NCBI RefSeq assembly: GCF_030345705.1
Contig: NZ_JAUASW010000002.1
Span: 819,500-883,499 of the forward strand
DNA: 64,000 bases
From: Pelomonas sp. SE-A7
GTDB taxonomy: Bacteria > Pseudomonadota > Gammaproteobacteria > Burkholderiales > Burkholderiaceae_C
Direction: 5' to 3'
Below are positions 16,636 to 25,466 of the stretch, one piece after another. The notes under the pieces were generated by a model, which was given only the letters and a program-made list of their open reading frames with translations, was not told the origin of the DNA and did not search any database. The position numbers were made by a program, and so were the translations under genes. Numbering within the stretch: the first letter of the stretch is position 1; each line of letters begins with the position of its first letter.

Positions 16636-16649
16636 ACCAAACCTAGAAT
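16621..16649 (+). promoter_or_regulatory. Probable sigma-70 promoter of icmF
   Basis: TTTACG (16621-16626), a 17-bp spacer and TAGAAT (16644-16649). The -35 box lies within the palindromic operator. The gene starts 60 bp downstream with GGAG 6 nt before its ATG. Confidence 0.5.
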
Positions 16650-16709
16650 CGCCGCTCCTTTGCTGCTAGAACCAGGACGCCGCCCCGCGCGCGCCCACCG
16701 GAGACGCCC

Positions 16710-19700
16710 ATGACCGACCTGTCCGCCGAATACAAGGCGCTCGCCGAGTACCGCCCCACGAACAAGGTCCGTTTCGTGACCGCCGCCAGCCTGTTCGACG
16801 GCCATGACGCGGCCATCAACATCATGCGGCGCATCCTGCAGAGCATGGGCGCCGAGGTGATCCACCTGGGCCACAACCGCTCGGTCGACGAGGTGGTGAC
16901 CGCCGCACTGCAGGAAGATGCGCAAGGCATCGCGATCTCGTCCTACCAGGGTGGCCACGTCGAATACTTCAAGTACATGGTCGAGCTCCTGAAGGCGCGC
17001 GGCGGCGACAAGATCCAGGTCTTCGGCGGCGGCGGCGGCGTGATCGTGCCGGCCGAGATCCGCGACCTCGCGGACCACGGCGTGCGCATCTTCAGCCCCG
17101 AGGACGGCCAGCGCATGGGCCTGGCCGGCATGATCGGCGAGATGGTGATGAAGTCCGACCAGGACTTCACGGCCGATGCGCCCAAGGCGCTGGCAGCCAT
17201 CCAGGGCCACGGCGAAGCCGCCTGGCGCGCCCTGGCCCAATTGATTACCGCCTTGGAAAACGGCAAGGCCGATGCCGGCGTCGTGTCGGCTCTGCAGACC
17301 GCCGCCAAGGATCTCAAGACCCCGGTGCTCGGCATCACCGGCACCGGCGGCGCCGGCAAGTCCAGCCTGACCGACGAGCTGATACGCCGGCTGCGCCTGG
17401 ACCAGGACGACGCGCTGCGCGTCGCCGTCATCTCCATCGACCCCTCGCGCCGCAAGAGCGGTGGCGCCTTGCTGGGTGACCGCATCCGCATGAACGCGAT
17501 ATCGCCCTGGAGCCAGGGTGCCCGCGTCTACATGCGCTCGCTGGCGACCCGGGATTTCGGGTCCGAAATTTCCGCCGCCCTGCCCGACGTGATCGCCGCC
17601 GCCAAGGTGGCCGGCTTCGACCTGGTCATCGTCGAGACCTCGGGCATTGGCCAAGGCGATGCCGCCATCGTCCCGCATGTGGACGTGCCCATGTACGTGA
17701 TGACGCCCGAGTTCGGCGCCGCCAGCCAGCTCGAGAAGATCGACATGCTGGACTTCGCCGAGTTCGTGGCGATCAACAAGTTCGACCGCAAGGGCGCAGC
17801 CGATGCGCTGCGCGATGTGGCCAAGCAGGTCCAGCGCAACAAGGAAGCCTGGACCCAGAAGCCGGACCAGATGCCGGTCTTCGGCACCATGGCCAGCCGC
17901 TTCAACGACGACGGCGTCACCGCCCTGTACCAGGCCCTGAAGCCGCGCCTGGCCGCGCTGGGCCTGAAGCTGGCCGAAGGCCGCCTGCCCATCGCCGCCA
18001 CGCGCCACAGCACCCACCAGACCCCCATCGTGCCGCCGGCCCGCGTGCGCTACCTGGCCGAGATCTCGGACTCGGTGCGCTCGTACAAGAAGCGCGCCCG
18101 CGGCCAGGCCCAGCTGGCGCGCGAGATCCAGCAGCTCAACGCCGGCGCCCGCATGCTGCTCGAGGACAACCCGGACAAGCACAACGCCCGCAATGCCCTG
18201 ATAGCGCTGGCCGACCAGCGCGCCAGTCGCCTCGACGCCGATGCGCGCCAGCTGCTGAACCAGTGGCCCGACATGCAGAAGGCCTATGCCGGCGACGAGT
18301 ACGTGGTGAAGATCCGCGACAAGGAGATCCGCACCGCCCTGGTCTCGACCAGCCTCTCGGGCACCAAGATCAAGAAGGTGGTGCTGCCCGGCTATGAGGA
18401 CAACGGCGAGCTGCTGAAGTGGCTGATGCTGGAGAACGTGCCCGGCTCCTTCCCGTTCACGGCCGGCGTGTTCGCCTTCAAGCGCGAGGGCGAGGACCCG
18501 ACCCGCATGTTTGCCGGCGAAGGCGATGCCTTCCGCACCAACCGCCGCTTCAAGCTCGTGTCCGAAGGCATGCCAGCCAAGCGGCTGTCCACAGCCTTCG
18601 ACTCGGTCACGCTGTACGGCGCCGACCCGGCACCGCGGCCCGACATCTACGGCAAGGTCGGCAACTCCGGCGTCAGCATCGCGACGCTGGACGACATGAA
18701 GGTGCTGTACGACGGCTTCGACCTCTGCAACCCGACGACCTCGGTGTCGATGACGATCAACGGTCCGGCGCCGACCATCCTGGCCATGTTCATGAACACG
18801 GCCATAGACCAGAACCTGGCCAGGTTCCGCGCCGACAACCAGCGCGAACCCACCGCCGACGAAGCCGCCAAGATCAAGGACTGGGTGCTGGCCAATGTGC
18901 GCGGCACGGTACAGGCCGACATCCTGAAGGAAGACCAGGGCCAGAACACCTGCATCTTCTCGACCGAGTTCAGCCTCAAGGTGATGGGCGACATCGCCGA
19001 GTTCTTCGTGCACCACAACGTGCGCAACTTCTACTCGGTGTCGATCAGCGGCTATCACATCGCCGAGGCCGGCGCGAACCCGATCTCGCAGCTGGCGCTG
19101 ACGCTTTCGAATGGCTTCACCTTTGTCGAGGCCTATCTGGCCCGCGGCATGCACATCGACGACTTCGCGCCCAATCTGTCGTTCTTCTTCAGCAACGGCA
19201 TGGACCCGGAGTACACGGTGCTAGGCCGCGTGGCACGCCGCATCTGGGCGGTGGCGATGCGCGACCGCTATGGCGCCAACGAGCGCAGCCAGAAGCTGAA
19301 GTACCACATCCAGACCTCGGGCCGCTCGCTGCATGCGCAGGAGATCGCCTTCAACGACATCCGCACCACGCTGCAGGCGCTGATCGCGATCTACGACAAC
19401 TGCAACTCGCTGCACACCAACGCCTACGACGAGGCGATCACCACGCCGACCGAAGAGTCGGTGCGCCGCGCGATGGCGATCCAGCTGATCATCAACCGCG
19501 AGTGGGGCCTGGCCAAGAACGAGAACCCCTCGCAGGGCGCCTTCATCATCGAGGAGCTGACCGAGCTGGTCGAAGAAATGGTGCTGGCCGAGTTCGAGAA
19601 GATCGCCGAGCGTGGCGGCGTGCTGGGCGCTATGGAGACCGGCTACCAGCGCAGCAAGATCCAGGAAGAGTCGCTGCACTACGAGATGCTCAAGCACACC

Positions 19701-20000
19701 GGCGAGTACCCCATCATCGGCGTCAACACCTTCCGCAACCCGCATGGCGAGCCGGTGCCCGAGCACATCGAGCTGGCCCGCTCGACCGAGGAAGAAAAGC
19801 AGAGCCAGCTGAACCGCCTGGCCGAGTTCCATGAACGCCATGCCGGCGCCAGCGGCGCCATGCTCAAGCGCCTGCAGCAGGCCGTCATCGCCAACCAGAA
19901 TGTGTTCGACGTGCTGATGGACGCGGTGCGCGTCTGCTCGCTGGGCCAGATCACCTCGGCGCTGTTCGAGGTGGGCGGGCAGTACCGGCGCAGCATGTGA
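16710..20000 (+). CDS. icmF: Fused isobutyryl-CoA mutase
   Basis: Adenosylcobalamin-dependent mutase interconverting isobutyryl-CoA and n-butyryl-CoA (some members prefer pivalyl- or isovaleryl-CoA), with its G-protein chaperone fused in the middle (1096 aa, normal for IcmF). The N-terminal B12 domain has the cobalamin box D30-G-H32-D with axial His32 and later FGGGGGVIVPAE. The MeaB-like GTPase begins near residue 207 with P-loop GTGGAGKSS and contains SIDPSRRKSGGALLGDRIRM. The C-terminal TIM-barrel substrate domain includes TTSVSMTINGPAPTILAMF, QGQNTCIFSTEFSLKVMGDI and YHIAEAGANPISQLA. Transcribed alone from an operator-controlled promoter and followed by a hairpin shared with the convergent gene. 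Confidence 0.96.
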   Translation: MTDLSAEYKALAEYRPTNKVRFVTAASLFDGHDAAINIMRRILQSMGAEVIHLGHNRSVDEVVTAALQEDAQGIAISSYQGGHVEYFKYMVELLKARGGDKIQVFGGGGGVIVPAEIRDLADHGVRIFSPEDGQRMGLAGMIGEMVMKSDQDFTADAPKALAAIQGHGEAAWRALAQLITALENGKADAGVVSALQTAAKDLKTPVLGITGTGGAGKSSLTDELIRRLRLDQDDALRVAVISIDPSRRKSGGALLGDRIRMNAISPWSQGARVYMRSLATRDFGSEISAALPDVIAAAKVAGFDLVIVETSGIGQGDAAIVPHVDVPMYVMTPEFGAASQLEKIDMLDFAEFVAINKFDRKGAADALRDVAKQVQRNKEAWTQKPDQMPVFGTMASRFNDDGVTALYQALKPRLAALGLKLAEGRLPIAATRHSTHQTPIVPPARVRYLAEISDSVRSYKKRARGQAQLAREIQQLNAGARMLLEDNPDKHNARNALIALADQRASRLDADARQLLNQWPDMQKAYAGDEYVVKIRDKEIRTALVSTSLSGTKIKKVVLPGYEDNGELLKWLMLENVPGSFPFTAGVFAFKREGEDPTRMFAGEGDAFRTNRRFKLVSEGMPAKRLSTAFDSVTLYGADPAPRPDIYGKVGNSGVSIATLDDMKVLYDGFDLCNPTTSVSMTINGPAPTILAMFMNTAIDQNLARFRADNQREPTADEAAKIKDWVLANVRGTVQADILKEDQGQNTCIFSTEFSLKVMGDIAEFFVHHNVRNFYSVSISGYHIAEAGANPISQLALTLSNGFTFVEAYLARGMHIDDFAPNLSFFFSNGMDPEYTVLGRVARRIWAVAMRDRYGANERSQKLKYHIQTSGRSLHAQEIAFNDIRTTLQALIAIYDNCNSLHTNAYDEAITTPTEESVRRAMAIQLIINREWGLAKNENPSQGAFIIEELTELVEEMVLAEFEKIAERGGVLGAMETGYQRSKIQEESLHYEMLKHTGEYPIIGVNTFRNPHGEPVPEHIELARSTEEEKQSQLNRLAEFHERHAGASGAMLKRLQQAVIANQNVFDVLMDAVRVCSLGQITSALFEVGGQYRRSM

Positions 20001-20009
20001 TCCGCCTGC

Positions 20010-20044
20010 ACCGCCCCGGGCCTCGCTGTGAAGTCCGGGGCGGT
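20010..20044. terminator. Bidirectional hairpin after icmF
   Basis: ACCGCCCCGG and CCGGGGCGGT form a perfect 10-bp stem around a 15-nt loop, between the convergent icmF and PEP-CTERM genes. There is no good T run on either side, so its role as a terminator is moderately supported. Confidence 0.6.
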
Positions 20045-20084
20045 CAGCGCTCAGTCGATTCGCCGGCTCACGTCACCCGGGAGC

Positions 20085-20717
20085 TCAGGCGCGCTTGCGA
20101 CGCAGCCCCAGCACGGTCAGGCCAAGGGCGGCCAGCGCCAGGCTGCCAGGTTCCGGCACGCCCTGCTGGTCGGCCGCTTCGACATTCAGGATGTCGAAGG
20201 CCCAGTAGTGGCCGCGGCCGTCGAACGGCGTGCTGAGGAAATTGGGGTTGTTGTCGTAGCGGAAGCCATCCGACAGGTTGGCTCCGGCCGTGAAGTTGTC
20301 GTACTGCATGACGGACACCGTGTACTGGCCGGCGGCCAGCTGCAGCTCGAAGCAGGTGTCGAACGGGAGGCCGTTGTGCGGCGTCACGGCGCTCGCACCA
20401 CAGGCACCCGTCGTGTTGCTGATGGCGTCGTCGTTCTGACCGATGCGTACACCTGTGGCATCGAAAACCGCCAGGATGGGGTCGAAGCCGCCGGCCGCGA
20501 CCGCACGGCCGTTGGCCTGGGTGCCACCGCCATAGCTGTAGCTGATCAGCCGAACGACCGAGCTGCCGTTGGCCGCGAAGTTGAACAGCTGCACATCGTT
20601 GTTGTTCTCGAAGTTGCCCTCGAAAGAGAAATTCACAGGCGAGGCCTGCGCGGAGACGGCTGCAAATCCCAGGGACAACAGCAGGCCCAGCCGCGCCAGG
20701 CGGTTCTTGATGGTCAT
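20085..20717 (-). CDS. PEP-CTERM sorted extracellular protein
   Basis: Exported protein of 210 aa. A signal peptide (MTIKNRLARLGLLLSLGFAA to SAQA) is followed by a beta-rich domain with many Asn, Gly and aromatic residues (FSFEGNFENNNDVQLFNF, GQYTVSVMQYDNFTAGAN). It ends with a PEP-CTERM sorting tail: VPEPGS, a hydrophobic stretch and the basic end RRKRA. The tail is cut by an exosortase, which is not in this window. The middle resembles secreted DVUA0089-type beta-sandwich proteins and may bind a surface or polysaccharide. Start chosen at the signal peptide with an AGAGGG ribosome site upstream. Confidence 0.88.
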   Translation of the reverse strand: MTIKNRLARLGLLLSLGFAAVSAQASPVNFSFEGNFENNNDVQLFNFAANGSSVVRLISYSYGGGTQANGRAVAAGGFDPILAVFDATGVRIGQNDDAISNTTGACGASAVTPHNGLPFDTCFELQLAAGQYTVSVMQYDNFTAGANLSDGFRYDNNPNFLSTPFDGRGHYWAFDILNVEAADQQGVPEPGSLALAALGLTVLGLRRKRA

Positions 20718-20830
20718 GGAGACACCCTCTTTGGTCGATCGAATCGTTGTAGTGACATCGCCGCCGGACGCTGATCCGACGGGATGCGGGTTTTCCATGA
20801 GCAAGGACCGGGCCAGATTTCAAAAGTCCC

Positions 20831-20854
20831 GCCGGGCCAAGGACTTGGCCCGGC
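20831..20854 (-). terminator. Palindromic hairpin after the small rhodanese gene
   Basis: Arms GCCGGGCCAAG and CTTGGCCCGGC with a two-base centre make an 11-bp perfect palindrome 84 bp past the rhodanese stop. On the minus strand it is followed by GGGACTTTTG, a weak T run. It probably ends rhodanese transcription before the PEP-CTERM promoter. Confidence 0.55.
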
Positions 20855-20937
20855 GGACTCGGCGCCGCGCCAGGATCACTGTCAAGTCTCCCGACGGACA
20901 GCGACCCAGGAAGTTATGACGAATGACACCCCGAGGC

Positions 20938-21309
20938 CTACATGCCCCGCTGCACAGCCCGCCCCAGGCGGCCGGCCAGGTGCTGAGGCGTGCCGCCATT
21001 GCTGACATGCAGATAGCCCATGCGCCGCAGCTGGCGCAGCGCCTGCTCGGCGCGGGTGCCGCTGGAGCAATAGAGAACGATGGGCAGGGACGGGTCGGGC
21101 ACCAGGTGGACGATGTCTTCCATCAGGCGGGGCAGCGGCAGGCAGCGCGCGCCCTCCACATGGCCGGACATGAATTCGGAATAGGAGCGCACGTCCAGCA
21201 GCAGGGCCTCGGGAGGCAGCCCGGCCGGTGCGGCCTCATGGTCGTGCATGGGAAGTTCCGGCGGGGCTTGAAAGCCTTCGGCGGGCAGCAGGGTCGAGTT
21301 CCAGAGCAT
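20938..21309 (-). CDS. Rhodanese-domain sulfurtransferase
   Basis: Single rhodanese domain (123 aa) beginning MLWNSTLLPAEG, with ALLLDVRSYSEFMSGHVEGA and the catalytic loop Cys in VLYCSSGTRAEQAL. Likely moves sulfane sulfur between small molecules or proteins in the cytoplasm; the partner is unknown. The ATG at 21309 has GAGGAG 7 nt upstream. A TTG six codons earlier lies inside that ribosome-site region and is rejected. Divergent from the GST gene, with 90 bp between starts. Confidence 0.9.
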   Translation of the reverse strand: MLWNSTLLPAEGFQAPPELPMHDHEAAPAGLPPEALLLDVRSYSEFMSGHVEGARCLPLPRLMEDIVHLVPDPSLPIVLYCSSGTRAEQALRQLRRMGYLHVSNGGTPQHLAGRLGRAVQRGM

Positions 21310-21399
21310 GGCGGCGCTCCTCGGCAAGAATCTGGGGGCTCCCTGGGAACTGGTTCTACTCCCAATCGCATCGCCACGCCAGCGTCACAAAGGCCAGCA

Positions 21400-22065
21400 A
21401 TGAAGCTTTACCACTGCCACTCGGCCCGCTCGTTCCGCCCCTTGTGGGCGCTGGAAGAGCTGGGCCTGCCCTGCGAGCTGCGCATGCTGCCGTTTCCGCC
21501 GCGCGTGCTGCGCAAGCCCTACCTGGAGGAGAACCCGCTGGGTACCGTGCCCTGGCTGGTGGACGGTGAGATCCATATGAGCGAATCGGCGGCGATCTGC
21601 CAGTACCTGGCGGCCCGGCATTCACCCGGCCAGCTGGACGTGGCCGTGGGCGAGCCCGACTTCGGCGCCTACCTGAACTACCTGCACTTCGGCGAAGCCA
21701 CCCTGACCTTTCCGCAGACCCTGCTGCTGCGCTATGGCCGCTTCGAGCCCGTGGAGCGCCGCCAGCCCCAGGTGGTCGAGGACTACCGGCGCTGGTTCCT
21801 GTCGCGGCTGCGCACGCTGGACGCGCGCCTGGCCGAACGCGAATGGCTGTGCGCCGGCCGCTTCACCGCGGCCGACATCTCGGTCGGCTATGCCCTGCTG
21901 CTGGCATCGCATCTGCAGCTGGACCGCGAGTTCACACCCGCCGTGGCGGCCTACTGGCAGAGGCTGCAGCAGCGGCCGGCCTACCAGGCCTCGCTGCGCC
22001 GGCAGGATGAGGCCGCACGCAGCCAGCAGATTTCGCCGGTGCCCGCGCCGGACCTGACACCCTGA
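21400..22065 (+). CDS. Glutathione S-transferase family protein
   Basis: GST of 221 aa. The N-terminal thioredoxin-like domain (MKLYHCHSARSFRPLWALEE) contains the glutathione-site segment GTVPWLVDGEIHMSESAAI, in which the Val-Pro is the conserved cis-proline turn. The all-alpha C-terminal domain has the N-capping motif FTAADISVGYALL. Ser8 or Ser11 in the first loop would be the thiol-activating residue. Convergent with the GNAT gene (7 bp apart). Substrate unknown. Confidence 0.92.
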   Translation: MKLYHCHSARSFRPLWALEELGLPCELRMLPFPPRVLRKPYLEENPLGTVPWLVDGEIHMSESAAICQYLAARHSPGQLDVAVGEPDFGAYLNYLHFGEATLTFPQTLLLRYGRFEPVERRQPQVVEDYRRWFLSRLRTLDARLAEREWLCAGRFTAADISVGYALLLASHLQLDREFTPAVAAYWQRLQQRPAYQASLRRQDEAARSQQISPVPAPDLTP

Positions 22066-22072
22066 GATGCCT

Positions 22073-22561
22073 TCAGCGCGGCAAGGCCAGACGGAAGCGA
22101 CGCTTGTCGCAGCCCTGCGCGCCGCAGGCTTCGTAGAAGGCGATCGCGCCCTGGTTCCAGGGCGGGGTCTGCCATTGGAGCTCGCGGCAACCCTGCTGGC
22201 TGGCAAAGGCCTGGACGCAGTCGAGCAGGCGCTGCCCCAGGCCCTGCCGGCGCGCTGCCGGCCTGAGGTACAGGCAGTCGAGATGCGCGAAGCGGTAGGC
22301 CCCCAGCGTCGCGAAGTCCAGCGTGACGCTGGCATAGCCCAGGGCCTCGCCCGAACCGGTCAGGACCAGCCAGGCATTCAGGCGGCCGGAGGCCAGCGCC
22401 TCGGCCAGGCGGCTGGCCAACCCGGGGTCGGCGGGCCAGTTCGCCAGTCGCTCGTAGGCCGCATGCTCGGCGCAGAGGGCTGCCAGCACCGGCGCATCCG
22501 CCGGGCCGGCAGCCCGCAGCCCGGCCTCTCCTCGCCCATATTTCATCGCCGGCTCGGCCAT
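22073..22561 (-). CDS. GNAT-family N-acetyltransferase
   Basis: Acetyltransferase of 162 aa. The acetyl-CoA binding motif A is visible as LDCLYLRPAARRQGLGQRLL, with the C-terminal aromatic segment AIAFYEACGAQGCDKRRFRL. An in-frame ATG at 22546 (MKYGRGEAG) is an alternative start. It lies 11 bp after a rhodanese gene and is likely cotranscribed with it. Substrate unknown. Confidence 0.87.
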   Translation of the reverse strand: MAEPAMKYGRGEAGLRAAGPADAPVLAALCAEHAAYERLANWPADPGLASRLAEALASGRLNAWLVLTGSGEALGYASVTLDFATLGAYRFAHLDCLYLRPAARRQGLGQRLLDCVQAFASQQGCRELQWQTPPWNQGAIAFYEACGAQGCDKRRFRLALPR

Positions 22562-22572
22562 CCGACCCGCGC

Positions 22573-23046
22573 TCAGCAGCCGCAGACGATGGCCGGCGCG
22601 TTCGGGTCCAGGCTGCCCGGCGCCTCGCCGGTCGCCACCGGCTGGCCGTCGCGGCGCCAGAAGTCCAGGCCGCCCAGCATTTCCTTGACCCGCAAGCCCA
22701 GCCGCGCCAGCTTGTAAGCCCCCTGGGTCGAGCCGTTGCAACCGATGCCGTCGCAGTAGCAGACATAGGTCTTGCTGCTGTCCAGCCGCGCCACGCTCTC
22801 GGCCGTCATCGTGCGGTGGGGGAAGCTGATCGCGCCGGGCACATGGCCGGCTGAATAGAGCTCGGGCGAGCGGGTGTCGATCACGACGATGCCGGTCACG
22901 CCTGCACGCAGGTCCTCGGCCACGTCCCAGGCATCGGTGTGATAGGCCAGCTTGGCGGCCATGAAGGCGGCACTGTCCTGCGGCTCGGGGGCCGGGTGGG
23001 CCAGCACCAGCGAGATCGGGGCGGCAACGGTTGCGACGGTAGACAT
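22573..23046 (-). CDS. Rhodanese-like sulfurtransferase
   Basis: Rhodanese of 157 aa. A Glu/His-rich helix precedes the domain (DVAEDLRAGVTGIVVIDTRS), with GHVPGAISFPHRTM and the catalytic loop YCDGIGCNGSTQGA, in which the first Cys occupies the active-site position. The C-terminus ends CGC. Divergently transcribed from a MocR-type regulator with 84 bp between them, so that regulator may control it. The downstream GNAT is 11 bp away. Confidence 0.9.
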   Translation of the reverse strand: MSTVATVAAPISLVLAHPAPEPQDSAAFMAAKLAYHTDAWDVAEDLRAGVTGIVVIDTRSPELYSAGHVPGAISFPHRTMTAESVARLDSSKTYVCYCDGIGCNGSTQGAYKLARLGLRVKEMLGGLDFWRRDGQPVATGEAPGSLDPNAPAIVCGC

Positions 23047-23103
23047 GCAGGGCTCCTCGGTTGGAAGGCCTTCAGTGTTCCATCGATTGGACTTAGCATT
23101 GAT

Positions 23104-23135
23104 ACCAATGTCACCCTATGGATAAGACCAATGTC
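23104..23135. promoter_or_regulatory. Direct repeats ACCAATGTC in the rhodanese/MocR divergent region
   Basis: ACCAATGTC occurs at 23104-23112 and again at 23127-23135, 23 bp (about two helical turns) apart. The second copy overlaps the MocR start codon. A related inverted piece, ATTGGACTTAG, lies near 23086. MocR/PdxR regulators commonly bind spaced direct repeats, so these are likely autoregulatory sites. Confidence 0.5.
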
Positions 23136-24588
23136 CGCTCGCCCCGGCCTCTGGATGCAGCTGCTGGACCAGGCCATGGAACCTGGCCTCGGCCGCCGTG
23201 AACAGCTGGTGGCGGCGCTACGCCACGGCATCCGCAGTGGCGCGCTGCGGCGCGGCGACCGCTTGCCGGCCAGCCGGCAGCTGGCTGAGGACCTCGGGCT
23301 TTCGCGCGTCACCGTCGAGGCAGCCTATGGTCGTCTGGAGACCGAGGGCTATCTGCGGCGCGAGGTCGGCCGCGGCAGTTTCGTGGCGATCGACACCGGC
23401 CGTGCACTGCCTGATGTGCGGTCCGCAAGAACAATGGTTGCGGCGGCACCCGTCCTGTCCACGCGTGGCCAGCGGATTGCCGATGGCGGCGGCTGCATCG
23501 ATCCGGCCCGGCCGCTGCCCTTTGCCGCCGGCAGTCCCGAGCTGCGGGCCTTCCCGCTGGCCCTGTGGCGCCAGTTGCTGAACCGCAGACTCAGGCGCCA
23601 GCCAGGACTGCTGGGCTACGGCGATCCGCAAGGCCTGCCCGAACTGCGCGAGACCATTGCAGCCTATCTGAACACCTCGCGCGGCCTGCGCTGCCGACCC
23701 GAGCAGGTGCTGGTCCTGAGCAGCTCCCAGCAGGCGCTGCAGCTGGCGGCCCTGATGCTGCTGGATGCGGACGACTGCGTCTGGATGGAGGAACCCGGCT
23801 ACCGCGGCGCGGTCACTGCCTTCGAAGCGGCCGGCGCCCGGCTGCAGCCTGTGCCGCTGGACCGCGAGGGCCTGCGTCCCGATCCGGCCCTGCCGTCGCC
23901 ACGGCTGGTCTACCTGACACCTTCGCACCAGTACCCTTGCGGCATGGCCCTGAGCCTGCCGCGCCGCCTGGCCCTGCTGGAGATGGCCCGGCGCGAGCAG
24001 GCCTGGATCATCGAGGACGACTACGACAGCGAATTCCACTACGACGGCCGGCCGATGCCGGCGCTGCAAGGCCTGGACGAGCACGGCCGGGTGCTCTACG
24101 TCGGCACGTTCTCGAAGGTGCTGTTCCCGTCGCTGCGCCTGGCCTACCTGGTGCTGCCCGAAGCCCTGGTTGCGCCCTTCGTCACCGCCCGCACCACCCA
24201 GGACGGCCACGCGGCCCAACTGCCCCAGGCCGTGGCGGCCGACTTCCTGCGTCAAGGCCATTTCGCCGCCCATCTGCGGCTGATGCGCAGGCTCTATCAG
24301 CAGCGCCGCGACTGCCTGCTGCAGGCCTTGCAGCCAATCCGCGCCTGGCTGGAGCCACAGCCCGGCCCGGGTGGACTGCAGCTGGCGGCCCTGCTGCCCC
24401 GGGGCGAGGAGGCCCGCTTCACGCGCGCCGCAGCCGCCCTCGGCCTGCTGACGCCGGGCCTGTCGGCGCTCTACCAGGGCCCGCTGCGGCAGGACGGCTG
24501 GCTGCTGGGCTACTCCGCCCTGACGCCGGACGAGATCGCCGTCGCCTGCCACAGCCTTGGGCAGCTGAAGATCACGTCCCGCAGGTGA
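23131..24588 (+). CDS. MocR-family (GntR/aminotransferase) transcriptional regulator
   Basis: PLP-dependent regulator of 485 aa. The N-terminal GntR winged helix-turn-helix reads LRRGDRLPASRQLAEDLGLS then RVTVEAAYGRLETEGYL. The large C-terminal domain has the class I aminotransferase fold with GYGDPQGLPELRETIAAYL, the IIEDDYDSEFHYDG motif, and the PLP Lys near residue 329 in TFSKVLFPSLR. PdxR-like members respond to PLP; others control GABA, taurine or sulfur genes. The neighbour here is a rhodanese, so the target may be sulfur-related. Confidence 0.93.
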   Translation: MSARPGLWMQLLDQAMEPGLGRREQLVAALRHGIRSGALRRGDRLPASRQLAEDLGLSRVTVEAAYGRLETEGYLRREVGRGSFVAIDTGRALPDVRSARTMVAAAPVLSTRGQRIADGGGCIDPARPLPFAAGSPELRAFPLALWRQLLNRRLRRQPGLLGYGDPQGLPELRETIAAYLNTSRGLRCRPEQVLVLSSSQQALQLAALMLLDADDCVWMEEPGYRGAVTAFEAAGARLQPVPLDREGLRPDPALPSPRLVYLTPSHQYPCGMALSLPRRLALLEMARREQAWIIEDDYDSEFHYDGRPMPALQGLDEHGRVLYVGTFSKVLFPSLRLAYLVLPEALVAPFVTARTTQDGHAAQLPQAVAADFLRQGHFAAHLRLMRRLYQQRRDCLLQALQPIRAWLEPQPGPGGLQLAALLPRGEEARFTRAAAALGLLTPGLSALYQGPLRQDGWLLGYSALTPDEIAVACHSLGQLKITSRR

Positions 24589-24660
24589 CGGCTCGTCTCC
24601 GCGGCGACTGCGAGGCCTGCCAGAGCGCCGCAGACTCGATCCCCACAGGAGGTATCGACC

Positions 24661-25428
24661 ATGGAGCAGCTGTTTTCTCTGCAGGGCCGCGTGGCCCTGG
24701 TCACCGGCGGTTCGCGCGGCATAGGCCGCATGATCGCGGCCGGCTTTCTGCGCCAGGGCGCTAAGGTCTACATCTCGGCGCGCAAGGCCGAGGCCTGCAG
24801 GGCGGCTGCCGAGGAGCTTTCATCGCTGGGCCCCTGCGTGGCCCTGCCGGCCGATGTTTCCGCGGTGGCCGGCGCCCAGGCCTTGGCGCAGGAACTCGCC
24901 CGCCTGGAGGAGCGACTGGACATCCTGGTCAACAACGCCGGCGCCGCCTGGGGCGCGCCCTTCGACGAATTCCCCGAACAGGGTTGGGACAAGGTGGTGG
25001 ACCTCAATCTGAAGGCGCCCTTCTTCCTCACCCAGGCCCTGCATGGCCTGCTGCAGAAGGCCGCCGAACATCATCCGGCCAAGGTGATCCAGATCGCCTC
25101 GATCGACGGCCTCTCGGTCAATCCGCTGGAGACCTATTCCTATGCCGCCAGCAAGGCCGGCCTGATCCACCTGACCCGGCGCATGGCCTTGCGCCTGATC
25201 GAGAACAACATCGTGGTCAATGCAATAGCGCCCGGCGCCTTCGCTTCGGAGATGAACCGCGCGGCCCGCGACCACGAGGCCGAGGTGGCAGCCCGCATCC
25301 CGGCCGGCCGCATAGGCTGCGAGGACGACATGGCCGGCGCCGCCATCTACCTGGCCTCGCGGGCCGGCGACTATGTGGTGGGCACCACGCTGGTGGTCGA
25401 TGGCGGGGTGACGCACGCGCGCGGCTAG
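24661..25428 (+). CDS. Short-chain dehydrogenase/reductase
   Basis: Classical SDR oxidoreductase of 255 aa: cofactor-binding TGGSRGIG near residue 15, NNAG near 92, and the catalytic Tyr-Lys pair in YSYAASKAG with Ser in IASIDGLSVNP. The Arg in YISARKAE after strand beta-2 suggests NADPH preference. The sequence resembles RhlG and gluconate-5-dehydrogenase-like enzymes; the substrate is not determined. A strong ribosome site AGGAGG lies 9 nt before the ATG. It stands 72 bp after the MocR gene on the same strand. Confidence 0.92.
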   Translation: MEQLFSLQGRVALVTGGSRGIGRMIAAGFLRQGAKVYISARKAEACRAAAEELSSLGPCVALPADVSAVAGAQALAQELARLEERLDILVNNAGAAWGAPFDEFPEQGWDKVVDLNLKAPFFLTQALHGLLQKAAEHHPAKVIQIASIDGLSVNPLETYSYAASKAGLIHLTRRMALRLIENNIVVNAIAPGAFASEMNRAARDHEAEVAARIPAGRIGCEDDMAGAAIYLASRAGDYVVGTTLVVDGGVTHARG

Positions 25429-25466
25429 CCTATGCTCCGGCCCCTCAGCTGTACGGAGACAACTGC

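Noticed and set aside
15639..19154. 1171-aa open frame on the minus strand opposite icmF
   Set aside because: Antisense to IcmF and running into the amidase in another frame; His/Gly/Ala/Gln-rich with no motif.
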